From NCBI GenBank assembly GCA_036263035.1, contig DATAHR010000059.1, positions 1 through 9,497 on the forward strand: a stretch of DNA of 9,497 bases, in the 5' to 3' direction. The first letter of the stretch is position 1. Each line of letters opens with the position of its first letter. This DNA comes from JAICYJ01 sp036263035. GTDB taxonomy: Bacteria; Actinomycetota; Thermoleophilia; Gaiellales; JAICJC01. A program made the translations under genes and the position numbers. Positions 6,773 to 9,497 of the stretch are shown here, one piece after another. The notes below the pieces were generated by a model. It had not been told where the DNA came from and ran no database searches. It worked only from the letters and a program-made list of their open reading frames with translations.

Positions 6773-6946
6773 CTAGGGCCGCGTCGCCAGGTCGAGCTGG
6801 CGACGGATCTGTTCATCGCGCACTCGTGCGCGGGAGGGGCGCCGTGCGGTCACGCCGGCAGCCCAGGCGCGCAACCGGGAGAACGCCGTCGGCTCGTCCG
6901 CGGACGGATACCTCGACAGCACCACATGCTTGGGCACGGACGACAT
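6773..6946 (-). CDS. possible small basic protein, 57 residues, upstream of the YihY-family gene
   Basis: A minus-strand frame from ATG 6946 to TAG 6773 encodes a 57-residue protein, rich in Arg, beginning MSSVPKHVVLSRYPSADEPT and ending RRQLDLATRP. Of the 56 codons after the start, 47 end in G or C, matching the real genes here, while the competing minus-strand frame (6813-7016) has clearly more A/T third bases. A GTG start at 6937 is equally possible, with GGAAGAG about 9 nt upstream; for the ATG at 6946 that same purine run abuts the start. The second half (ARRPSRARVRDEQIRRQLDL) is likely helical and strongly basic. I recognise no family. It lies 33 bp upstream of the YihY-family gene on the same strand and may share its transcript. 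Without it, 6740-7030 would be a 290-bp gap. Confidence 0.45.
   Translation of the reverse strand: MSSVPKHVVLSRYPSADEPTAFSRLRAWAAGVTARRPSRARVRDEQIRRQLDLATRP
6782..6805. repeat. perfect 9-bp inverted repeat (stem-loop)
   Basis: CGTCGCCAG at 6782-6790 pairs exactly with CTGGCGACG at 6797-6805 across a 6-nt loop. It lies within the last codons of the possible small gene and about 40 bp upstream of the YihY-family start. No T-run follows on either strand, so it is not a canonical terminator. It could be an operator, an mRNA structure or coincidence in GC-rich DNA. Confidence 0.5.
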
Positions 6947-7030
6947 CTCTTCCAGTGTCCATCCCCGCGCTGGATGTGCAAGTGACTGGTATGAGACGAT
7001 CGTACGTCCACGACACGCGAGGAGGGCATC

Positions 7031-7351
7031 ATGGCGAAGTACCTTGTGAAGGCCTCGTATACCAGCCAGGGGACGGAGGGTGTCCAGAGCGGCGGCGGCA
7101 CCAGTCGGCGGGACGCGGTGGCCGCCATGGCGCAGGGCCTGGGCGGCAACGTGGAGAGCTTCTACTTCGCATTCGGCGACACCGATGCTTACGTGGTGCT
7201 CGACGTACCCAACAACGTCAGCGCGGCCGCGGCGTCGATTGCGGTCAACGCTTCCGGTGGCGCCGCATGCGAGGTCGTCGTGCTCCTCACCCCGGAGGAG
7301 ATCGATGAAGCCGCGAAGATCTCCGTGGACTACCGGCCGCCGGGCTCCTAA
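7031..7351 (+). CDS. GYD-domain protein
   Basis: 106 residues, small and soluble. The N-terminus MAKYLVKASYTSQGTEGV, the later GGNVESFYFAFGDTDAYVVLDVPNN, and the hydrophobic EVVVLLTPEEIDEA near the C-terminus match the GYD family, a ferredoxin-like alpha/beta fold common in actinobacteria and proteobacteria, with unknown biochemical role. The Gly-Tyr-Asp triplet that gives the family its name is not kept; the matching place reads G-D-T-D at 49-52. The ATG at 7031 is preceded by GAGGAGGG at a good distance. The gene stands alone: upstream is the divergent small frame and downstream, 33 bp away, ends a convergent small membrane-protein gene. Family membership is well supported; I make no functional claim. 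Confidence 0.85.
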   Translation: MAKYLVKASYTSQGTEGVQSGGGTSRRDAVAAMAQGLGGNVESFYFAFGDTDAYVVLDVPNNVSAAAASIAVNASGGAACEVVVLLTPEEIDEAAKISVDYRPPGS

Positions 7352-7384
7352 CCGGGCCTGACCATATCGACGGTGCGATCAGCC

Positions 7385-7516
7385 TCAGTGCGTCGAGAGG
7401 TAGTAGACAGCCACTGCCAGCAGTGGGATGCCTACGACGAGGAGAATGATCACGATCTCCGCGAGGTTGAATGCCAACCTCGCCACCGGGTGCTCGTGCG
7501 GTGTCGACGTTGCCAC
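7385..7516 (-). CDS. small single-helix membrane protein, 43 residues
   Basis: Minus-strand frame from GTG 7516 to TGA 7385. The first 13 residues are polar (MATSTPHEHPVAR), then comes one hydrophobic helix, about residues 14-40 (LAFNLAEIVIILLVVGIPLL and onward to VYY), and a short polar end, STH. The ribosome site is nearly perfect: AAAGGAGGTGAG, at 7521-7532 on the plus strand as its complement, with 8 nt between GGAGG and GTG. This is the strongest Shine-Dalgarno in the window and the main reason to call a gene this small. It sits between the GYD gene and the secreted AOC-barrel gene and is separated from the latter by a terminator, so it probably has its own promoter within 7535-7625; I could not identify the hexamers. 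No family recognised. Small one-helix proteins often bind and modulate larger membrane complexes, but nothing here names a partner. Confidence 0.75.
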   Translation of the reverse strand: MATSTPHEHPVARLAFNLAEIVIILLVVGIPLLAVAVYYLSTH

Positions 7517-7520
7517 GGTT

Positions 7521-7532
7521 CTCACCTCCTTT
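7521..7532 (-). promoter_or_regulatory. near-perfect Shine-Dalgarno for the 43-residue membrane protein
   Basis: The minus strand reads AAAGGAGGTGAG, matching the 16S rRNA 3' tail over at least GGAGGTGA, with ideal spacing to the GTG at 7516-7514. It fixes the start of the small gene. Confidence 0.8.
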
Positions 7533-7625
7533 CCGCAGGGTGATCATCGCCCCGCCGGGGAGTTGTCCGCTTCGGTGTTCAGCGGCAGCGGCTATCCGCG
7601 AACGCACTGACTCCGACTGAAACGA

Positions 7626-7654
7626 CGGGCGGGGCCGATTCCGGGCCCCGCCCG
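7626..7654. terminator. strong GC hairpin terminator downstream of the AOC-barrel gene
   Basis: CGGGCGGGGCC at 7626-7636 pairs perfectly with GGCCCCGCCCG at 7644-7654 over a 7-nt loop. It begins 13 bp past the stop of the leftward gene at 7668. On the minus strand the stem is followed by the short T-rich TCGTTTC; on the plus strand by CCTGTTTCTC, so it may work in both directions. Confidence 0.8.
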
Positions 7655-7667
7655 CCTGTTTCTCAGC

Positions 7668-8141
7668 TCATGGTTGGAAGTGGAAGACGAAGTCGAAGTT
7701 CCCGTCGCTGCGCAGATGCAGCGTCATCCAACCGCGGGCATTGGAGTACTCACCGGTGCCGCCCGTGATGGCGAGCTGCGTGGTCGCCTTCGCGTCGAGG
7801 AACGGGCCCTCGACAGTGACCTGGCCGCGGGGCAGGAAGGTCGTCCACATGCACTCCCAGCGGCCGTTGACGGTGCTGGCGCGGATGCAGTTGCCCTGGT
7901 CGACGCCCACCCTCCGGGTGTTGTTCCAGTTGAAGATCGGGTTGTTGAAGGGCAGCTGGTCGCCCGGCGAGTCGCCCTTGGCGCCGATGTCGATGACCTG
8001 GTCGGTGGCGGGCCGCTCGACGACGTGGACCCTGGTCGGGGCGGTGAGCCCGCCGGAGCCCGATCCCGCGGCCACGGCCGCCGCCGTCAGCGCGGAGGCG
8101 GCGACCGCGGTCACCGCCATCATCACGAGTGTTCGTCGCAT
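7668..8141 (-). CDS. secreted allene-oxide-cyclase-barrel / dirigent-like protein
   Basis: 157 residues from the ATG at 8141. The N-terminus MRRTLVMMAVTAVAASALTA followed by AAVAAG is a Sec signal peptide with likely cleavage near residue 25. The mature part looks like the eight-stranded AOC/dirigent barrel seen in many secreted actinobacterial proteins: GDQLPFNNPIFNWNN, GVDQGNCIRAS, WECMWTTFLPRGQVTVEGPF, then the hallmark LAITGGTGEYSNARGWMTL and a final strand, NFDFVFHF. Cys85 and Cys97 could form a disulfide after export. Bacterial members have no established reaction; the plant names reflect fold only. A longer frame reaches 8234, but GGGAGGA just before 8141 and the signal peptide there decide the start. 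The gene is divergent from the lipoprotein gene across 182 bp and ends at a strong hairpin. Fold assignment is good; enzymatic activity is not implied. Confidence 0.82.
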   Translation of the reverse strand: MRRTLVMMAVTAVAASALTAAAVAAGSGSGGLTAPTRVHVVERPATDQVIDIGAKGDSPGDQLPFNNPIFNWNNTRRVGVDQGNCIRASTVNGRWECMWTTFLPRGQVTVEGPFLDAKATTQLAITGGTGEYSNARGWMTLHLRSDGNFDFVFHFQP

Positions 8142-8323
8142 GGTTCCTCCCAACCTCGAAGAACAGTGGAGGGCGAGTTTACGGCTTATCCCCAGCCAAT
8201 GAGGGGTGGGCTGTATAGCGGAGGGGAGTGCCACGTCGCCTGAAGCCGAGGGGTTCGCCCGATGCCATGTGCGGCCGACTCGCCGAGGCTGTGGGCATGG
8301 TCTCCCACAGGAGGAACGTCCTC
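8142..8323. promoter_or_regulatory. divergent intergenic region, AOC-barrel gene / lipoprotein gene
   Basis: These 182 bp hold the leaders of two divergent exported proteins. The leftward gene has GGGAGGA immediately upstream of its start. For the rightward gene, AGGAGG at 8309-8314 lies 9 nt before ATG 8324. AT-richer patches at 8176-8190 and 8212-8218 (including TATAG) are candidate -10 elements, but I could not pair them with convincing -35 sequences. In-frame starts at 8228 and 8296 for the lipoprotein are discounted because they put the signal peptide inside the protein. Confidence 0.4.
8289..8310 (+). promoter_or_regulatory. stem-loop abutting the lipoprotein Shine-Dalgarno
   Basis: CTGTGGG at 8289-8295 pairs perfectly with CCCACAG at 8304-8310 over an 8-nt loop. 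The 3' arm includes the first A and G of the AGGAGG ribosome site (8309-8314). The structure could limit or present the ribosome site, but a regulatory role is inference. Confidence 0.4.
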
Positions 8324-8986
8324 ATGATCACCCAACGCCGGGCCCCCACAGTCGTCGCAGCGCTGCTGCTGGCGATCGGGGTGGCCGGCTGCGGCAGCAC
8401 GGCAGGCTCATCCTCCGTCTCTTCGCAGTCCGCCACCCAGACCCACCAGACCACCGCCCAGTCCACCGCCGATTCGACAGGCTCAGCGAGCACGTCGAGC
8501 TCAGCTGGCAACATCCAGATCGACGTCTCCGATGGCCACAAGATCGGCGCCGCCGCATATCTGAAATCGATCGGCCCCATCCGGCGTGAGCTCGTCAAGG
8601 TGCACGCGTCGACGTCGGCCATGACGGTCGCGATCAAGGCCGGCGACGCCCCCACCGCCGGGCGCAATGCCATGGCGGCAGCAGCCGGGGTCCGACGTGC
8701 GCTCGCGATCGCCCGCAGGATCCGGCCGCACGAGGAGCCGTGGGCCACGGTTCACACCCAGCTCATGGCCAACCTCGAGATCGGCGTCGCCTACCTCACC
8801 CAGATGGGCCGCGACCTCAACGCCGTTGACGTCGCAGCGATCCATCGCTGGGGCAAGACCGTCGTCCCGAAGATCCGCAAGTCGGAGCGCTGGTATCGCG
8901 AGTGGGCATCCAACGTGGCCGCGTTCGGGGCGGTGGACGACGTCAAGACGCCCAACTGGCTGTACACGATGGATCGCTGGAACTGA
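8324..8986 (+). CDS. lipoprotein with Ser/Thr-rich linker and unknown helical domain
   Basis: 220 residues from the ATG at 8324, chosen because it directly starts the signal peptide and follows AGGAGG by 9 nt. The signal peptide MITQRRAPTVVAALLLAIG ends in the lipobox VAGC, so Cys23 should be lipidated and the protein anchored to the outer face of the membrane. Residues about 24-63 are a low-complexity Ser/Thr/Gln/Ala linker. Residues about 64-220 look mostly helical with many small residues and Arg/Lys (IKAGDAPTAGRNAMAAAAGV, LEIGVAYLTQMGRDLNAVD, WGKTVVPKIRKSERWYREW) and end in an aromatic tail, NWLYTMDRWN. I recognise no family. The gene is monocistronic, with a strong hairpin 8 bp past its stop. 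Confidence 0.85.
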   Translation: MITQRRAPTVVAALLLAIGVAGCGSTAGSSSVSSQSATQTHQTTAQSTADSTGSASTSSSAGNIQIDVSDGHKIGAAAYLKSIGPIRRELVKVHASTSAMTVAIKAGDAPTAGRNAMAAAAGVRRALAIARRIRPHEEPWATVHTQLMANLEIGVAYLTQMGRDLNAVDVAAIHRWGKTVVPKIRKSERWYREWASNVAAFGAVDDVKTPNWLYTMDRWN

Positions 8987-8993
8987 AGCACCC

Positions 8994-9030
8994 GCCGGGA
9001 GCGGCGGCAGCGAATGCCGCTGCTCCCGGC
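8994..9030 (+). terminator. strong hairpin terminator after the lipoprotein gene
   Basis: A 16-bp stem with one G-U pair: the arm at 8994-9009 (GCCGGGAGCGGCGGCA) against 9015-9030 (TGCCGCTGCTCCCGGC), with the 5-nt loop GCGAA. It starts 8 bp after the stop codon. The following bases are not a T-run (ACACGTGTTCC), as is common in high-GC bacteria. Confidence 0.75.
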
Positions 9031-9202
9031 ACACGTGTTCCTGGACACCAGTCGGCGAGGAACTGGATGTACGGGGATTCCCCGATGGGCGCCGCTCGGG
9101 CAGCCGACAAGATGCAGGTTCTGTTACCCGCCGGTCTCGTGCTCGATGGCGCCGCGGTGACGTGATGGCGTCGGAGCCGGCCGGCACGACCGAGGAGGCG
9201 CC
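9031..9202. other. intergenic leader of the right-edge gene
   Basis: Between the terminator and the coiled-coil gene I see no convincing gene. It holds a small perfect hairpin, CGGGG/CCCCG with a 3-nt loop at 9072-9084, and must contain the promoter of the next gene. A GGAAC at 9059-9063 resembles an ECF-type -35 element, but no clear -10 partner was found. Confidence 0.3.
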
Positions 9203-9497
9203 ATGAGCACCGTGACCGACACCAGCACGAGCGCTTCGAGCAAGTTCGAGAAGCTCTCGGGGCGAGCGCAGCTGGCCGAGCAGCGAGCCACAGCCGCCCG
9301 AGATCAGGCCCGGGCCGACGTTGAGGCGTCGGCAGGAAAGGCGAGGGCTGGGGCCGAGGAGCAGGCCGAGAAGCTGCGGGAGAGCGCGGACGCCACCGGG
9401 TCGCATGTGTCGGCCTCGTGGACGGATCTGGAGAAGTCCTGGACGCGGCACATCACGCAGGTGCGCCACGATATCGACGCCAGGAAGGCGGAGATGG
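9203..9497 (+). CDS. charged coiled-coil protein, 3' end outside the window
   Basis: ATG 9203 opens a frame of 98 complete codons that runs off the right edge without a stop. GAGGAGG at 9192-9198 supplies the ribosome site, a little close at 4 nt. After a Ser/Thr-rich start (MSTVTDTSTSASSKFEKLSG) the protein is almost continuous helix rich in Ala, Glu, Arg and Gln (AEQRATAARDQARADVEASA, AGAEEQAEKLRESADA), then a Trp-containing stretch (SASWTDLEKSWTRHITQV). No membrane segment or signal peptide. This looks like an apolipoprotein/phasin-like or other stress-associated coiled-coil protein, but no family is identifiable from the visible part. The 322-residue frame on the opposite strand (8501-9469) is its antisense shadow. 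Confidence 0.75.
   Translation, partial: MSTVTDTSTSASSKFEKLSGRAQLAEQRATAARDQARADVEASAGKARAGAEEQAEKLRESADATGSHVSASWTDLEKSWTRHITQVRHDIDARKAEM

Noticed and set aside
6813..7016. A 67-codon minus-strand frame upstream of the YihY-family gene
   Set aside because: Its third codon positions are clearly more A/T-rich than those of the overlapping 57-codon frame, and it has no convincing ribosome site.
7352..7384. Terminator between the GYD gene and the convergent small gene
   Set aside because: Only a 4-bp ATCG/CGAT stem, or a longer one with a bulge, can be drawn; not convincing.
9070..9168. Short plus-strand frame MYGDSPMGAARAADKM... before the coiled-coil gene
   Set aside because: No ribosome site, no recognisable character, and it lies in the probable leader of the next gene.
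8501..9469. A 322-residue minus-strand open frame
   Set aside because: It runs antisense through the lipoprotein gene, its terminator hairpin and the coiled-coil gene, and its translation is Arg/Pro/Gly-rich without domains. It is an artefact of high GC.

Overview
The window is GC-rich, gene-dense bacterial chromosome with a strong bias to G or C at third codon positions and frequent GTG starts. The content (a SulP transporter, an anti-sigma switch pair, a PEP-synthase-like pair, a GYD protein and a secreted AOC-barrel protein) suggests a high-GC actinobacterium. My guess is a soil Thermoleophilia/Solirubrobacterales-type lineage, but this is inference and no marker gene is present. I see no tRNA, rRNA, CRISPR array, insertion sequence or phage gene.

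Layout. Positions 1-40 hold the first codons of a leftward gene that leaves the window. Positions 139-3041 are a leftward two-gene operon encoding a PEP-synthase/rifampin-phosphotransferase-like enzyme in two pieces. The first gene (1401-3041) carries the central and phosphohistidine swivel domains. The second (139-1404, 4-bp overlap) carries the ATP-grasp domain fused to a C-terminal cyclic-nucleotide-binding domain. Positions 3197-4852 are a leftward SulP anion transporter with a STAS tail. It is divergent from a rightward, translationally coupled pair: a STAS anti-sigma antagonist-like protein (4928-5311) and an RsbW-like HATPase (5308-5703). That pair converges on a leftward YihY/BrkB-family membrane protein (5735-6739), preceded by a possible 57-codon gene (6773-6946).

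The right part is a string of single genes. They are a GYD-domain protein (7031-7351, +), a 43-residue one-helix membrane protein with a near-perfect Shine-Dalgarno (7385-7516, -), a secreted AOC-barrel/dirigent-like protein with a strong terminator (7668-8141, -), a lipoprotein with a strong terminator (8324-8986, +), and the start of a charged coiled-coil protein (9203 to the edge, +).

How they fit together. The split dikinase pair should form one enzyme whose phosphate passes from the ATP-grasp subunit to the histidine of the partner subunit, possibly under cAMP/cGMP control. The STAS/HATPase pair resembles a partner-switching module, but the STAS protein lacks the usual phosphorylatable serine. 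The remaining genes look like envelope and stress accessory functions with no evident common pathway. I found no clearly new multi-gene system. The most unusual item is the split dikinase with its fused cNMP sensor.
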